DNA from: Acidiphilium rubrum
GTDB taxonomy: Bacteria > Pseudomonadota > Alphaproteobacteria > Acetobacterales > Acetobacteraceae
Reading direction: 5' to 3'
Length of the DNA: 64,000 bases
Assembly (NCBI RefSeq): GCF_900156265.1
Contig: NZ_FTNE01000011.1
Span: 62,001-126,000, forward strand
Shown: piece by piece, positions 1-9,740 of the stretch
Layout: every line of letters begins with the position of its first letter
How positions within the stretch are numbered: position 1 is the first letter of the stretch
Translations under genes and position numbers: made by a program
Notes under the pieces: generated by a model
The model's database searches: none
What the model saw: only the letters and a program-made list of their open reading frames with translations
Told to the model about the DNA's origin: nothing

Positions 1-188
1 CGTCGGAGGTCGTGTTCGAAATCCTGGAGCCGGAAAAACGCCCGGTCTCCGCCGTCGCCGACTCGACCGAGGTGCGGCGCGTCATCTCGGTCGCCGCCAG
101 CGAAGACCGCTCGGTCTGCGCCCGGATATTATCCGACCCCGACCGCGCCCTGTCCGAGCGCATCATCCGCGAGCAGTTCACGGTGTAA
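1..188 (+). CDS. nadK: NAD kinase, C-terminal fragment
   Basis: Only the last 61 codons lie in the window, read in the frame that ends at TAA 186-188. The fragment contains the stretch [15 protein letters not shown] and ends in SERIIREQF. This is the conserved C-terminal beta-region and tail of bacterial NAD kinases (ATP + NAD to NADP). The start and the catalytic GGDG motif lie upstream of the window. It converges with the minus-strand oxygenase, only 18 bases away. The family call rests on the tail alone, but that tail is characteristic of alphaproteobacterial NadK. Confidence 0.8.
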   Translation, partial: SEVVFEILEPEKRPVSAVADSTEVRRVISVAASEDRSVCARILSDPDRALSERIIREQFTV

Positions 189-206
189 TGTGCCGGCGCG
201 GGCTGG

Positions 207-1076
207 TCAGTTCAGGTCGGGCTCGTCGAACACCGCATAGGCGCGGCCGTTCGCATCGCGCGCCTTGATCACCATGTCCGGCCGGTGGTGAATGCCCGAG
301 TAATGCGTGATCAGCGATTTGCGCAGCGTGCCGGGCTGGCTGGGCGAACCGCGGTGGATCAGCCGGCTGTGCCAAATCAACACATCGCCCTTCTTGCCCA
401 GAAACGGCACCACCGGAATGCCGCAACCCGCGATCTTCGCCTCGATCGCCGGGGTCACGAATCGCTCGGCGTATTTCGGCCATTGGTTGATGCCATGCGC
501 CGGCTCGATCCGGGTGAGCTCTTCCTCGGTCAGATGCGCGCGCACCCGCGCGCCGCGCATCAACCCCCAGCGATGCGAGCCCGGCACGTATTCGAACGGC
601 CCGCTGTCGGGTGCGATATCATCAAGCGCGATCCATACCGCCGCATACCAGGTGTTGACGAAATCCGGGTTCAGATAATCGTCCTGATGCCATTCGCGCC
701 CGGTGGTCACCCAGGCGGTCAACGCCAGATGAAACAACATCTCTTCGCCGACCAGCGCGCCCAGCAGATCCATCAGCGGCGGATACAGCGCCACATCGCG
801 CAGGCTCGGCAGCCCGACATAGCAATGCCCGTATTGCCAACCCGCCAGATGCCCCTTGACACCGGCGCGATAGGCGGCCCGCCGCTCGATATAGGGGTCG
901 AGCAGGGCATCGGGGATGAAACCGCGCTTGATCACCACGCCATCCCGCCGCCACGATGCCTGATCGGCGGTCAACCCCGCCTCATCGACCCCGGGTCGAT
1001 CGAGCGGCGGCAAGGTTGCGGGGTCGGGGAACTCGACCAGATCCTCGAATGTCACCATGGTCTCCGATTCCGACAT
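207..1076 (-). CDS. Phytanoyl-CoA dioxygenase (PhyH) family oxygenase
   Basis: This 289-residue protein has the length and fold signature of the PhyH branch of Fe(II)/2-oxoglutarate oxygenases. The iron triad is visible as H130-x-D132 (in EWHQDDYLNPD) and H241 (in WHSRLIHRG). A downstream Arg near 252 would bind 2-oxoglutarate. The stretch DSGPFEYVPGSHRWG is the usual family loop. The ATG at 1076 has AGGGAGA about eight bases upstream; a second Met at residue 7 is possible. The gene appears monocistronic, with malate dehydrogenase upstream on the same strand after about 60 bases. Substrate cannot be told from sequence; bacterial members hydroxylate small carboxylic, amino-acid or phosphonate substrates. 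A second, distant paralogue lies at 38620-39504. Confidence 0.85.
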   Translation of the reverse strand: MSESETMVTFEDLVEFPDPATLPPLDRPGVDEAGLTADQASWRRDGVVIKRGFIPDALLDPYIERRAAYRAGVKGHLAGWQYGHCYVGLPSLRDVALYPPLMDLLGALVGEEMLFHLALTAWVTTGREWHQDDYLNPDFVNTWYAAVWIALDDIAPDSGPFEYVPGSHRWGLMRGARVRAHLTEEELTRIEPAHGINQWPKYAERFVTPAIEAKIAGCGIPVVPFLGKKGDVLIWHSRLIHRGSPSQPGTLRKSLITHYSGIHHRPDMVIKARDANGRAYAVFDEPDLN

Positions 1077-1135
1077 CGCCCGTTCTCCCTTGTATCAGCA
1101 GAGTCTAACGGGCGGCGCCGGGTCGGGCAACCGCG

Positions 1136-2119
1136 TCAGGCCAGCAGATGCGCCACCGCGTCGCGCTCTTCCTTCAACTCGTTCAGCGTGATCGCGAACC
1201 GCTCGGTCGCGAATTCATCCATCGCAAGCCCCGAAATCCGCGTCACAACACCGCGCTCGGCGGTTACCGGCACACCGAACATGATGTCCTCTGGCACGCC
1301 ATAGCTGCCGTCCGAGGCAATCGCCATCGACACCCATTTACCGTGCGAGCCCACCACCCAGTCGCGCATCTGATCGATCGCGGCATTGGCGGCCGACGCG
1401 GCGGATGACGCACCGCGCGCCTCGATCACCGCCGCACCGCGCTTGCCGACGGTGGGAATGAACACCTCGCGGTTCCACGCCTCGTCATCGATCATCGCGG
1501 CAAGCTTGCGCCCGCCCGACTCGGCGAAGCGATAATCGGGATACATCGTCGGCGAGTGGTTGCCCCAGACCACCAGTTTCTCGATCGTGCCGACATCGAT
1601 GCCGGCCTTGCCCGCCAGCATCGAGGCGGCACGGTTGTGATCGAGGCGGATCATCGCGGAAAAACACGCGGGCGACAGATCGGGTGCCGATTTCATCGCG
1701 ATATAGGCATTGGTGTTGGCCGGGTTGCCGACCACCAGCACCCGCACGTCGCGCGATGCCGCCTCGTTCAGAGCGCGGCCCTGCACGGTGAAAATCTCGG
1801 CATTGGCGCCCAGCAGATCCTTGCGCTCCATACCCTTGCCGCGCGGCCTGGCGCCGACCAGAAACGCGATATCGGCATCCCGGAACGCCACTTTCGGATC
1901 ATCGGTCGCCGCCATGCCCGCCAGCGTCGGGAAGGCGCAATCCTCGAGCTCCATCATCACGCCCTTGAGCGCGCCCTGCATCTGCGGCAGATCGAGCAGC
2001 GTGAGTACGACCGGTTGATCCGGCCCCAGCAGCGCGCCACTCGCGATGCGGAACACCAGCGCATACGCAATCTGACCGGCGGCGCCGGTAACGGCGATGC
2101 GGACGGGGGATTTTTCCAT
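1136..2119 (-). CDS. mdh: Malate dehydrogenase (NAD-dependent, cytosolic-type clade)
   Basis: The 327-residue protein interconverts malate and oxaloacetate in the TCA cycle. The Rossmann dinucleotide motif TGAAGQI lies at residues 11-17. The mobile loop [15 protein letters not shown] supplies Arg 92 and Arg 98. The catalytic pair is Asp 160 (LDHNRA) and His 188 ([11 protein letters not shown]). The sequence type is that of the eukaryotic-cytosolic-like bacterial enzymes, not the LDH-like MDH common in many alphaproteobacteria. The reading frame stays open upstream to 2584, but the ATG at 2119 is preceded by AGGAGC at good spacing and begins exactly where homologues begin, so the extension is rejected. 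It is divergent from recX, with 82 bases between. Confidence 0.93.
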   Translation of the reverse strand: MEKSPVRIAVTGAAGQIAYALVFRIASGALLGPDQPVVLTLLDLPQMQGALKGVMMELEDCAFPTLAGMAATDDPKVAFRDADIAFLVGARPRGKGMERKDLLGANAEIFTVQGRALNEAASRDVRVLVVGNPANTNAYIAMKSAPDLSPACFSAMIRLDHNRAASMLAGKAGIDVGTIEKLVVWGNHSPTMYPDYRFAESGGRKLAAMIDDEAWNREVFIPTVGKRGAAVIEARGASSAASAANAAIDQMRDWVVGSHGKWVSMAIASDGSYGVPEDIMFGVPVTAERGVVTRISGLAMDEFATERFAITLNELKEERDAVAHLLA

Positions 2120-2201
2120 GGGACTTGCTCCTGATTTGATGCGCCGCACTATCGCCCGCCGGGGCTTCCGGTCAACCCATGCGCTATGCCACACTGAAGC
2201 G

Positions 2202-2801
2202 ATGAAACGCGAGGAACGCAAGCCGGGCCCACCCCCCACCGAGCATCGCCTGCGCGAAGCAGCCATCGCCCACCTCGCCCGCTTCGCCGCGACCGAAGCC
2301 GGCCTCACTCGTGTGCTGACCCGCCGCATCGATCGCTGGGTTCGCGCCGCCGAAGCCGATGGCACGGAACCCGAAACCATCGCCGCCGCCCGCACCGCCG
2401 GCCGTGCCGCGATCCCCGGCATCATCGCATCGCTGCGCGCGCTCGGCGCCGTCAACGACACCGAATTCGCCGCCTCGCGCGCCCGCCGCCTCGCGCGTGA
2501 AGGCAAATCCCGCCGCGCCACCATCGCCCATCTCGCAACCAAGGGGATCGATACCGACCTCGCGGCCAGCCTGGTGCCGGACAATCAAGCGCGTGACCTT
2601 GCCGCCGCCTGCCTGTACCTGCGCCGCCGCCGCCTCCCGCCGTTCGGCGAAGGCGACCGGATGCGCGCCCTCGCCAGCCTGGCACGCCAAGGCTTCGACC
2701 GCAGCACCGCCGAACAAGCTTTGGCCCTCGATCGATCCGCCGCCGAAGCGCTGGTCCTCGCCGCAAGATCCGGCCAGTTGCCGGGGGCCGTTGATTTGTA
2801 G
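2202..2801 (+). CDS. recX: RecX family regulatory protein
   Basis: This is a 199-residue helical protein rich in Arg and Ala. The N-terminal repeat ([19 protein letters not shown] followed by RRIDRW) and the central part ([28 protein letters not shown]) match the three-helix RecX repeats of alphaproteobacteria. RecX binds RecA filaments and modulates recombination and SOS activity. The chosen ATG at 2202 starts at the conserved region; the frame is open further upstream but overlaps the mdh 5' region. recA is not in the window, so recX is unlinked from recA here, as is common in this class. Confidence 0.8.
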   Translation: MKREERKPGPPPTEHRLREAAIAHLARFAATEAGLTRVLTRRIDRWVRAAEADGTEPETIAAARTAGRAAIPGIIASLRALGAVNDTEFAASRARRLAREGKSRRATIAHLATKGIDTDLAASLVPDNQARDLAAACLYLRRRRLPPFGEGDRMRALASLARQGFDRSTAEQALALDRSAAEALVLAARSGQLPGAVDL

Positions 2802-2955
2802 GCGAGGAAGGCCAGTGGCACTTCCGCCGGAGCCATTCCAGCGATTGAGAGCATCGCTGGAACCCTCGGTTTTTCCGCCATTTAGTGTCATTCTCGAGCG
2901 ATTTGGGTCCAGGTTACGATCGTGGAACCGTCCATGAAAAGATTTTTGTGATGAT

Positions 2956-3378
2956 TCAGTTGGGACTCCAGCCTACCATTCGCGCCAATCTATCCAGCGC
3001 TGGCAGGACGTCGCTATCAGATCCGATAGCTCTGCAATCGTCTGCTGTTGGGTTCGCCATGACCTTTCGAATGCGTTGCAGGCGGTTTCCCATGATTTCG
3101 AAATTGACGAGAGCCCCGCGTGAAAGCATTCCGTCGCGCATTCCCCAAATATGTCCCGCCAGTGAATAGGCTTGAAGCACGGAGGTTCCCTGGATGAGAG
3201 CGTTCCAACGTTGATTTCGGAACCCGCATGCGTTCAGCTCAGTTGCACCTGCGACAAGCGAAATTATCGGTTTCATGTCATTCATGTACATTACGTTCAA
3301 TTGATTGGCTCGCTCCGCAAATGCATATCGCGGCGTTATCAGGACCAGGAGTACTAACAATAGTTTCGTCGAAGTCAT
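2956..3378 (-). CDS. Small secreted protein of unknown function
   Basis: This 140-residue protein has a clear Sec signal peptide: a short basic start, a Leu/Val-rich core (KLLLVLLVLITP) and an AFA-like cleavage site near residue 20. The mature part carries two cysteines (in NACGF and DDCRA) that could form a disulphide. It has no motif I recognise. GGAGG lies six bases before the ATG, which supports translation. The gene stands alone between recX (convergent) and an empty stretch. Its GC content is visibly lower than its neighbours, which may point to transfer. Export is inferred from the signal peptide only. Confidence 0.6.
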   Translation of the reverse strand: MTSTKLLLVLLVLITPRYAFAERANQLNVMYMNDMKPIISLVAGATELNACGFRNQRWNALIQGTSVLQAYSLAGHIWGMRDGMLSRGALVNFEIMGNRLQRIRKVMANPTADDCRAIGSDSDVLPALDRLARMVGWSPN

Positions 3379-4013
3379 CTATGCCTCCAAGGAAAGTTCA
3401 ATGGACAACGGCAGCCCCGCGCGAGCGATCCGGACGAAGCCAAGCGGCCATAAACGCATGCGATCGGGTTGTTTTACATGTTTGCCAGGACAGGGGACCG
3501 GCTATCACCCGACGGCAGCTCAATCATCTCGATCAAACCCGCTTGAAGACCCTAACAAAACTCTTGGTCAGAACACTTCGAAGGCAAAATAGGATAGAGT
3601 AAGAGCAATCTCATTGATCTATATCAATCACCTGAAAGCCAGGAAGGTACCTGCGGGCCCGACGCCGGTGGTCCGAAAATTTTTGTCCAGGCGGATGGCC
3701 AGCGCGATGACAGAAATACCTGCCATAGGGCCATGACGACGGGTAAGCCGGGACGGTTGCACCGGACAGCAATACCGAGCCATCGCAGAGTGTGGCGACC
3801 TGCACGAGCGACTTGTCGGCACTGGCACGGCGGGGTTTCCATCGACGATTATCTGCGCACGTCGGCAATGCCAGCAGGCCGCCGCCGGAAGATCGACGAT
3901 CGCCGTCGAGTTGGTCGGGCATTGGCTTGCCTGCGACGGGCACCACCGCAATGCTGCGTAGAGACATCTCGAATGGTGCGGGCCAGAAAGTCGAAACTCA
4001 GCTTTTCGGGGAG
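3379..4013. other. Intergenic stretch without a recognisable gene
   Basis: About 635 bases separate the small secreted protein from the amide operon. Several short open frames exist on both strands, but none has a signal peptide, a known motif or a good ribosome binding site. The segment presumably carries the promoter of the operon beginning at 4014. I found no convincing sigma-54 site and no clear hairpin. The mixed frames resemble decayed coding DNA, but I cannot name a source. Confidence 0.5.
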
Positions 4014-4952
4014 ATGTCTTTGACCACTCATCACGAGATTCCGGCAACGCCGGACAAGATGATTCTGGGCTATCTAGATGCGACAGCTTCACCTGTGCTG
4101 ACTGTGGAGTCCGGCGATACCGTCACGCTACATTCATTTCCCGCCGGCGGTCGGGCAAGTTTGCCGGCCAGCGGCGTGCCGGCCGACTATCTCGCTGCAT
4201 TGGACGCATTGCCGCCGGGGCCGGGTCCGCATTTCATGACCGGCCCGGTTTATGTACGCGGTGCCAAACCGGGCGATACGTTGCAGGTGGATATTCTCGC
4301 AGCGGTCCCGCGCATGGATTGGGGCTTTGTCTCGATCATGCCGCTGCTCGGCACTCTGCCCGATGAGTTCACCGACTACGAAACCATCCATCCGAAAATC
4401 GACCGTGAGCGCAATGTGTGCCTGCTGCCTTGGGGGACCGAGTTGCCGCTTGATCCTTTCTTCGGCATCATCGGGGTTGCGCCACCCGCCGCCTGGGGGC
4501 GGTGCACATCCTCGGTACCGCGCGCCTTCGGCGGCAATATGGACAACAAGGAACTGAAGCCTGGCACCACGCTCTATTTGCCGGTGTTCAACGAAGGCGC
4601 GCTGTTCATGGCGGGCGACGGCCACGGCGTGCAGGGTGATGGCGAAGTGTGCATCACCGCACTGGAAACCGGCCTGACCGGCACATTCCGCCTGACCGTC
4701 CGATCCGACCTCGACATCAAAACACCGTTCGCTGAAACGCCCACCCACTTGATGTCGATCGGCCTCGATGAAGATCTGGACGATGCCGCGAAACAGGCCG
4801 TCCGCGAGATGGTTCACCACATCTGTGCGCGGACCAATCTGTCGCGCAATCAGGCCTACATGCTGTGCTCACTGATCGGGGACCTGCGGGTGACCCAAAC
4901 TGTCGACGGCAACAAGGGCGTGCATATGATGCTCGCGAAAACGTATCTCTGA
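4014..4952 (+). CDS. Acetamidase/formamidase family hydrolase
   Basis: The 312-residue protein belongs to the FmdA/AmdA family, which hydrolyses short-chain amides such as formamide and acetamide to the acid and ammonia. Family hallmarks are HFMTGPVYVRGAKPGDTL near residue 75, the central PPAAWGRCTSSVPRAFGGN loop, and the strongly conserved GDGHGVQGDGEV with its acidic and His residues near 205. The upstream frame is open from 3792, but homology begins here. GGGGAG abuts this ATG, so the TTG at 4020 (six bases on) is an equally good start. It is the first gene of an operon with a complete ABC importer and an amidase. This suggests uptake and cleavage of an amide as nitrogen source. Confidence 0.85.
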   Translation: MSLTTHHEIPATPDKMILGYLDATASPVLTVESGDTVTLHSFPAGGRASLPASGVPADYLAALDALPPGPGPHFMTGPVYVRGAKPGDTLQVDILAAVPRMDWGFVSIMPLLGTLPDEFTDYETIHPKIDRERNVCLLPWGTELPLDPFFGIIGVAPPAAWGRCTSSVPRAFGGNMDNKELKPGTTLYLPVFNEGALFMAGDGHGVQGDGEVCITALETGLTGTFRLTVRSDLDIKTPFAETPTHLMSIGLDEDLDDAAKQAVREMVHHICARTNLSRNQAYMLCSLIGDLRVTQTVDGNKGVHMMLAKTYL

Positions 4953-5017
4953 TATCGTATCTCTGATTCTGCCCTTTCGTTTCTGTCTGAATTGTCCATG
5001 AACCGAGGAGATCATCC

Positions 5018-6232
5018 ATGTCGCGCATTCGTTGGAGTCAAACCAATCCTGTCCTAACGCGGGCCGGAGCCTCCCGGCGCGGGCTTGCGGCCGGCGTGTT
5101 GGCGCTCGGCATCGCCGGCGCTGTTCCACCGGCCCATGCCGCAAAACCGCCGATCCGGATCGGCGTGCCGGTGGGTCTGAGCGGGGCGAACAGTGTGGTT
5201 GCCCCTTCGGTGGTGCAGGCGGCCAAACTCGCGGTCTCCCAGATTAACGCAGGCGGCGGCATTCTGGGGCGCAAGTTGGTGCTTGACGTCGCCGATGACG
5301 GCAGCGGCGCGGATGGTGCGGTCAAAGCCTTCGACTCGCTGATTTTCCGTCAAAAGGTCGATGTGCTGATCTCGATGGAAACCAGTGCCGCACGCAATGC
5401 CGGCTTGCCCGTGGTCGCGCGCGGGCACACCCCTTATATCTATACCTCGTATTACGAGGGCCATTCCTGCAGCCCCTATCTTTATGTCGATGCCTGGGTA
5501 CCCGAACAGCAGGTTCCGCCGATCGTCGATTATTTCATGCAGCACGAGCACGCCAAGACATTCTTCCTGGTCGGCAGCGACTATGCATTCGGTCGCGGCA
5601 TGCTCGACCTGACACGCAAATACATCGAGGCCCATGGCGGCAAGGTGGTCGGCGAGGAATTTCTGCCGATGGATGCGTCTGACTGGACTTCGGTGCTCAG
5701 CAAGCTGCGTGCCGCCCACCCGGATGCGCTGATCAGTTCGACCGCCGGCGGGGCGCCGAATGTGACGCTCACCAAGCAACTTCGCGCCGCCGGCATCAAA
5801 GTCCTGTACGGCAATCTTGCAGAAGATGAAGGGACCGCAAAAGCGATCGGTCCGGACGCTGCGGGCACCTATTTGTCGCAATCGTATTTCACCGGCATCG
5901 AAAATCCCAAGAACACAGACTTCAAGGCAGCGCTCAAAAAAATGTTCGGCGCCAATATGAAAACACCGAACGATCTGTCCGAACCCGAATATGACGGCAT
6001 CTATCTTTACAAGGCGGCCGTCGAAAAGGCCGGATCGACCAACGCCGCCAAGGTCCTGAAAGCATTGCCGACCGTCAGTTTCGATGGACCGCGCGGCGTG
6101 GTGCGGATGTCGGACGAACATCATGCACCGCTGACGCTCTACCTTGGCGAAGTTCAGGCGGATGGATCGGTCAAGATCATCAAGAGCTTTCCACATGTCT
6201 CACCCGGTGATCAGTGCCCGGCGCTGAAATAG
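5018..6232 (+). CDS. ABC transporter periplasmic substrate-binding protein (amide/urea/branched-chain type)
   Basis: This 404-residue type-I periplasmic binding protein has a twin-Arg-containing signal region (ASRRGLAAG) with a hydrophobic core and an AHA cleavage site near residue 42. The mature start PIRIGVPVGLSGANSV and the motif AKLAVSQINAGGGILGRKL are typical of the LivK/UrtA/AmiC/FmdD group. Two features set it apart from plain LivK: a Cys-containing segment (GHSCSPYLYVD) and a long uninterrupted second lobe. GAGGAG precedes the ATG at proper spacing. Between an acetamidase and the permease genes, it is most likely the amide or urea-like solute receptor; the exact ligand is not decidable here. 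Confidence 0.85.
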   Translation: MSRIRWSQTNPVLTRAGASRRGLAAGVLALGIAGAVPPAHAAKPPIRIGVPVGLSGANSVVAPSVVQAAKLAVSQINAGGGILGRKLVLDVADDGSGADGAVKAFDSLIFRQKVDVLISMETSAARNAGLPVVARGHTPYIYTSYYEGHSCSPYLYVDAWVPEQQVPPIVDYFMQHEHAKTFFLVGSDYAFGRGMLDLTRKYIEAHGGKVVGEEFLPMDASDWTSVLSKLRAAHPDALISSTAGGAPNVTLTKQLRAAGIKVLYGNLAEDEGTAKAIGPDAAGTYLSQSYFTGIENPKNTDFKAALKKMFGANMKTPNDLSEPEYDGIYLYKAAVEKAGSTNAAKVLKALPTVSFDGPRGVVRMSDEHHAPLTLYLGEVQADGSVKIIKSFPHVSPGDQCPALK

Positions 6233-6251
6233 CCATCCAAGGGGCGTGCGC

Positions 6252-7088
6252 GTGATCAACCTGCTGCTTGATATCCTGACCACCGCAGGCATACTGTTCA
6301 TCGTTTCGATCGGTCTGCTGATCGTGTTCGGTGTACAGAAAATCATCAACTTCGCGCACGGCGCGTTTCTGACCATCGGCGGTTACGTCGCGCTGCTGGT
6401 CACCGGCGCGCATTTCAGCCCGTGGTTGGCTCCCCCGGTGGCCCTGCTCGCCGGCGCATTGATCGGCGCGATCGTCGAGCGGGTGATCGTCCGCCCGCTC
6501 TACAACCGTCCGCTCGATGCCATTCTGGCGACATGGGGACTTTCGATCGTGGTGGTGCAACTCATCACGATCGGTTTCGGTCGCGGGGTGCAGTTCGTGA
6601 CCAGCCCGGTGTCGGGCGCCATCCACGTCTTTGGTGCGGATTATTCGCTCTACCGGCTGATCTTTCTGGGGATTGCGATCGTGCTCGGTCTGGCGGTCGG
6701 GCTGCTGTTGCGGAGCACGCGGCTCGGCCTCGTCGCGCGTGCCGTGATTCTGAATGAAAATCTGGCACGCAGTCTCGGGATCGACAGTGATCTGGTCCGG
6801 TTCATGACCTTCGTGGTCGGCGCAGGGCTCGCGAGCCTGGCCGGCGCGCTGCTGACGCCGCTACTCAGCGTCGACCCGACCATGGGGGTCACATGGCTGC
6901 TCAACGCCTTCATGTTGGTGATGGTTTCCGGCACGTCGTTGATCAGCCTGATGCTGGCCTGCGTCGTGCTGGGGGGCGCGCAGGTCGTGATCAGTACCTT
7001 TGGTAACCCCGTTCTGGGTGGCCTGACCATCGTTGTCCTGGCTGCCATTCTGCTGCGGCTGCGCCCGACTGGATTTGCCCGTGCGTAG
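6252..7088 (+). CDS. Branched-chain-type ABC permease (LivH/UrtB class)
   Basis: A hydrophobic protein of about 278 residues with roughly eight membrane segments. The signature NFAHGAFLTIGGYVALLV sits near residue 35, and LARSLGIDSDLVRFMTF is the cytoplasmic EAA-like loop that contacts the ATPase. Both are diagnostic for the LivH class. AAGGGG at 6239-6244 is correctly spaced for the GTG at 6252. An in-frame GTG at 6246 is too close to it. The stop overlaps the start of the next gene by eight bases, so the two are translationally coupled. It pairs with the LivM-type half of the downstream fusion to form the channel. Confidence 0.88.
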   Translation: MINLLLDILTTAGILFIVSIGLLIVFGVQKIINFAHGAFLTIGGYVALLVTGAHFSPWLAPPVALLAGALIGAIVERVIVRPLYNRPLDAILATWGLSIVVVQLITIGFGRGVQFVTSPVSGAIHVFGADYSLYRLIFLGIAIVLGLAVGLLLRSTRLGLVARAVILNENLARSLGIDSDLVRFMTFVVGAGLASLAGALLTPLLSVDPTMGVTWLLNAFMLVMVSGTSLISLMLACVVLGGAQVVISTFGNPVLGGLTIVVLAAILLRLRPTGFARA

Positions 7089-8895
7089 TACCGTGAGCCT
7101 GCCGTCCGAGACACGGTCGAGCGAACTCATCCGCCTCGGCTGCGTCTGTCTCGCTGCGCTGGGTCTGGTCGGCATCGGCCCGCTGTGTCTCGGTGAATAT
7201 TCCGTCGATATTCTGATCCGATCGTTCCTGTTCGGCGCCGTCGCGGTGACGCTGGATATCCTGTGGGGCTATACCGGCATTCTCTCGTTTGGCCAGTCGG
7301 CATTTTTCGCGATCGGGGCCTATGCCGGCGGCCTGATATTCACACATCTTGGCTTGACGCCGTTGGACGCGATCCTTGCGGTTGGCATCGGTTTGATCGT
7401 TGCGTCGCTGCTTGGCGCATTGGTTGGTTGGCTGGCCTTCGGGTATGGCGTCAGCGATCTCTATGTCTCGGTTGCGACACTGGTTCTCTGCGTTGTGGTG
7501 GTGCGGATCCTCTATGCCGGCGGTACCTTCACGGGGTCGAGCAGCGGGCTGTCGGGCTTCACCACCTTCGACCTATCAATGCCGGTATGGTTCGCGCTGA
7601 CCGGATCGTTTCTGGTGATTGTCGCCGCCCTCGGCTGGCTGCTGGTCCATAGCGATGCGGGAACATTGTTTGTCTCGATCCGCGAGAACGAGCAGCGTGC
7701 CCGCTATTTCGGCCTCGCCACCGGACGTATCAAGATCGCCCTGTTCGCAGCGGCGGCCGCCATCGCCGCACTCGCGGGATTCGGATATGCCAGCTACACC
7801 GATGTCGTGGCGCCCGACCTTGCCAATTTCAAATTCGGTACCGCCATCGTCATCTGGGTGGCGCTCGGCGGGCGCGCTACGCTGCTGGGGCCGGCGATCG
7901 CGGCGGTACTGATCGATTTCATCAGTGCCTATCTGAGCGGTAGCCTGCCGTTCATCTGGGAGTTGCTGGTGGGCGTCGTGTTTATCGCGGTCATCGTCGT
8001 GATGCCGCAGGGGCTCGGCCCGGGCCTGGCACGCGGCGTTCGATCGATGCTGCCGCTGCGCAGTGTTGCCCCGTCCTCCGCGGCACAGCTCAGCATCGCC
8101 AGTCAGCCGGTGATCACGGCCCAGTCCGATCATGGACCCTCTGCCATCGCAGTCACCGCCTTGTCACGGCATTATGGCAGCTTGCGCGTTTTGGATGACA
8201 TCAGCTTCACGGCGCAAGCTGGCGAGCTCGTCAGTCTGGTCGGACCGAACGGTGCCGGCAAGACGACGCTGATCCGCTGCATCAGCGACGGGACGGAACG
8301 CTCCGGCGGCGATGTTGCGATCCTGGGGTGCAGCATTGGTCGACTGACCCCGGAATATTGCGCCCGGCTCGGCCTTGGCCGCAAGTTTCAGACACCCACG
8401 GTGTTTGAGGCGCTCACGGTTGCGCAATCGCTGCGGATCGCACGCGCGCGGATCGATCCGCCATCGCTCTGGCGCCGCGCCGACACGATCAATCTACCGC
8501 AAGCCGCCTTGCAGGTGGTGCAGGCCACCGGCCTTGCCGAACAGCTCGCCAATCCGGTCCGCAGCTTGTCGCATGGCGGCAAACAGGCACTCGAACTTGC
8601 CATGGTGCTTGCCGCCGAGCCGCGCGTGCTGCTACTGGACGAACCGACCGCCGGGCTGACCAAGGCAGAGCGCCGGCTGATCGGCGGCATCCTGGTCGAT
8701 CTGGTGGCGCGGCATCGGCTCTGCATCCTGCTGATCGAGCATGATCTGGACTTCGTTCGGCAGATCAGTTCGCGCATCATCGTGCTGCATCAGGGCCGGA
8801 TCGTGCTGGACGGCGATGTCGCCACCGTCGTTGGTTCCGAACTGGTGCGCACCATCTATGCCGGCGAGCCGCAGGCGATCGGCGCCATGACATGA
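7081..8895 (+). CDS. Fused LivM-type permease and LivG-type ATPase
   Basis: A 604-residue two-domain importer subunit. Residues about 25-335 are a LivM permease with many membrane segments and the signature GYTGILSFGQSAFFAIGAYA. Residues about 355-600 are an ABC ATPase with Walker A GPNGAGKTT near 386, an unusual signature LSHGGKQ near 495 (usual LSGGQ/LSHGEQ) and Walker B LLLDEPTAG near 520. Such LivM-LivG fusions recur in amide and urea importers. The start is GTG at 7081, overlapping the previous gene by eight bases; GTG 7093 is an alternative. The stop overlaps the next ATG by four bases. It supplies one permease and one ATPase of the importer. Confidence 0.88.
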   Translation: MRSTVSLPSETRSSELIRLGCVCLAALGLVGIGPLCLGEYSVDILIRSFLFGAVAVTLDILWGYTGILSFGQSAFFAIGAYAGGLIFTHLGLTPLDAILAVGIGLIVASLLGALVGWLAFGYGVSDLYVSVATLVLCVVVVRILYAGGTFTGSSSGLSGFTTFDLSMPVWFALTGSFLVIVAALGWLLVHSDAGTLFVSIRENEQRARYFGLATGRIKIALFAAAAAIAALAGFGYASYTDVVAPDLANFKFGTAIVIWVALGGRATLLGPAIAAVLIDFISAYLSGSLPFIWELLVGVVFIAVIVVMPQGLGPGLARGVRSMLPLRSVAPSSAAQLSIASQPVITAQSDHGPSAIAVTALSRHYGSLRVLDDISFTAQAGELVSLVGPNGAGKTTLIRCISDGTERSGGDVAILGCSIGRLTPEYCARLGLGRKFQTPTVFEALTVAQSLRIARARIDPPSLWRRADTINLPQAALQVVQATGLAEQLANPVRSLSHGGKQALELAMVLAAEPRVLLLDEPTAGLTKAERRLIGGILVDLVARHRLCILLIEHDLDFVRQISSRIIVLHQGRIVLDGDVATVVGSELVRTIYAGEPQAIGAMT

Positions 8896-9599
8896 GCGAT
8901 ATCGCCCTCGAAATCGATCGTTTGACCAGCGGCTATGGCCAGTCGATGGTGCTGCGTGATGTCAGTCTGAAGATACAATCGGGGCAGGTGCTTGCGATTG
9001 TCGGCAAGAACGGCATGGGCAAAACGACGCTGCTCAAGACCATCATGGGGTTCCTGCCTGCGCAAAGCGGGCGTATTTGCATGTTCGGGGCCGATGTTAC
9101 TGGTGTGCAGCCGCACCGTCTCGCCGGCCGTGGGGTCGCCTACAGCCCGCAGGACCAGGCGATTTTCCCCGATTTCACCGTCGATGAAAATCTTCGTCTC
9201 GGCTTGAGCAACGATCGGGGTTACGAACGGGCCCTCGATCGCGTCGCTGTATTCTTTCCGTTCCTTGCCCAACGTCGGGGCCAGCGTGCCGGCACGCTCA
9301 GCGGCGGCGAGCAGAAAATGCTGCTGGTCGCCCGGGCGCTGATGTCGCGCCCCCGTCTGTTGTTGATCGATGAAATTACCGAGGGCTTACAGCCTTCGGT
9401 CGTGCAGCGCCTCATCGGGGTGCTGCGTGCGGAACTGGCGGCGTTTGATCTGTCCGTTCTGTTGATCGAGCAAAATGTCGGCTTCGCCCTCTCGATCGCC
9501 GATCGATACGCTGTTCTCGCACGTGGCGAAGTCGTGGCGGCGGGACGCGTCGATGCGCCGGGAGTGGCCGGCGTCATCCAGAATCATCTCGCTGTCTGA
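8892..9599 (+). CDS. ABC transporter ATP-binding protein (LivF/UrtE class)
   Basis: This 235-residue ATPase is the second nucleotide-binding subunit of the importer. Walker A is GKNGMGKTT near residue 37, the signature is TLSGGEQKM near 135 and Walker B is LLLIDEITEG near 158. The sequence ITEGLQP in place of DEPSEGLAP is a LivF/UrtE-type variant. An ATGA overlap with the fused permease/ATPase indicates coupling. The frame is closed by TGA at 9597-9599, after which 141 bases precede the amidase gene. Confidence 0.9.
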   Translation: MSDIALEIDRLTSGYGQSMVLRDVSLKIQSGQVLAIVGKNGMGKTTLLKTIMGFLPAQSGRICMFGADVTGVQPHRLAGRGVAYSPQDQAIFPDFTVDENLRLGLSNDRGYERALDRVAVFFPFLAQRRGQRAGTLSGGEQKMLLVARALMSRPRLLLIDEITEGLQPSVVQRLIGVLRAELAAFDLSVLLIEQNVGFALSIADRYAVLARGEVVAAGRVDAPGVAGVIQNHLAV

Positions 9600-9740
9600 C
9601 CGATGATGTCCGGGCAAATGCATATCCGCCGATGCGATGTGAACGCCGCGCGGGCCGATCAATCGATCTGCCGTCGAGGATATCGGCATGACCTCGATGC
9701 TGACTGCCTATGCCGGTGAAACAGATGAAGGCCAACTGCC

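Noticed and set aside
2120-2584. N-terminal extension of malate dehydrogenase by 155 codons
   Set aside because: The extension overlaps recX, is Arg/Ser-rich without homology, and ATG 2119 has the proper ribosome binding site.
3379-4013. Sigma-54 promoter ahead of the amide operon
   Set aside because: One TGGCAC string occurs, but the TTGC element at the required spacing is absent.
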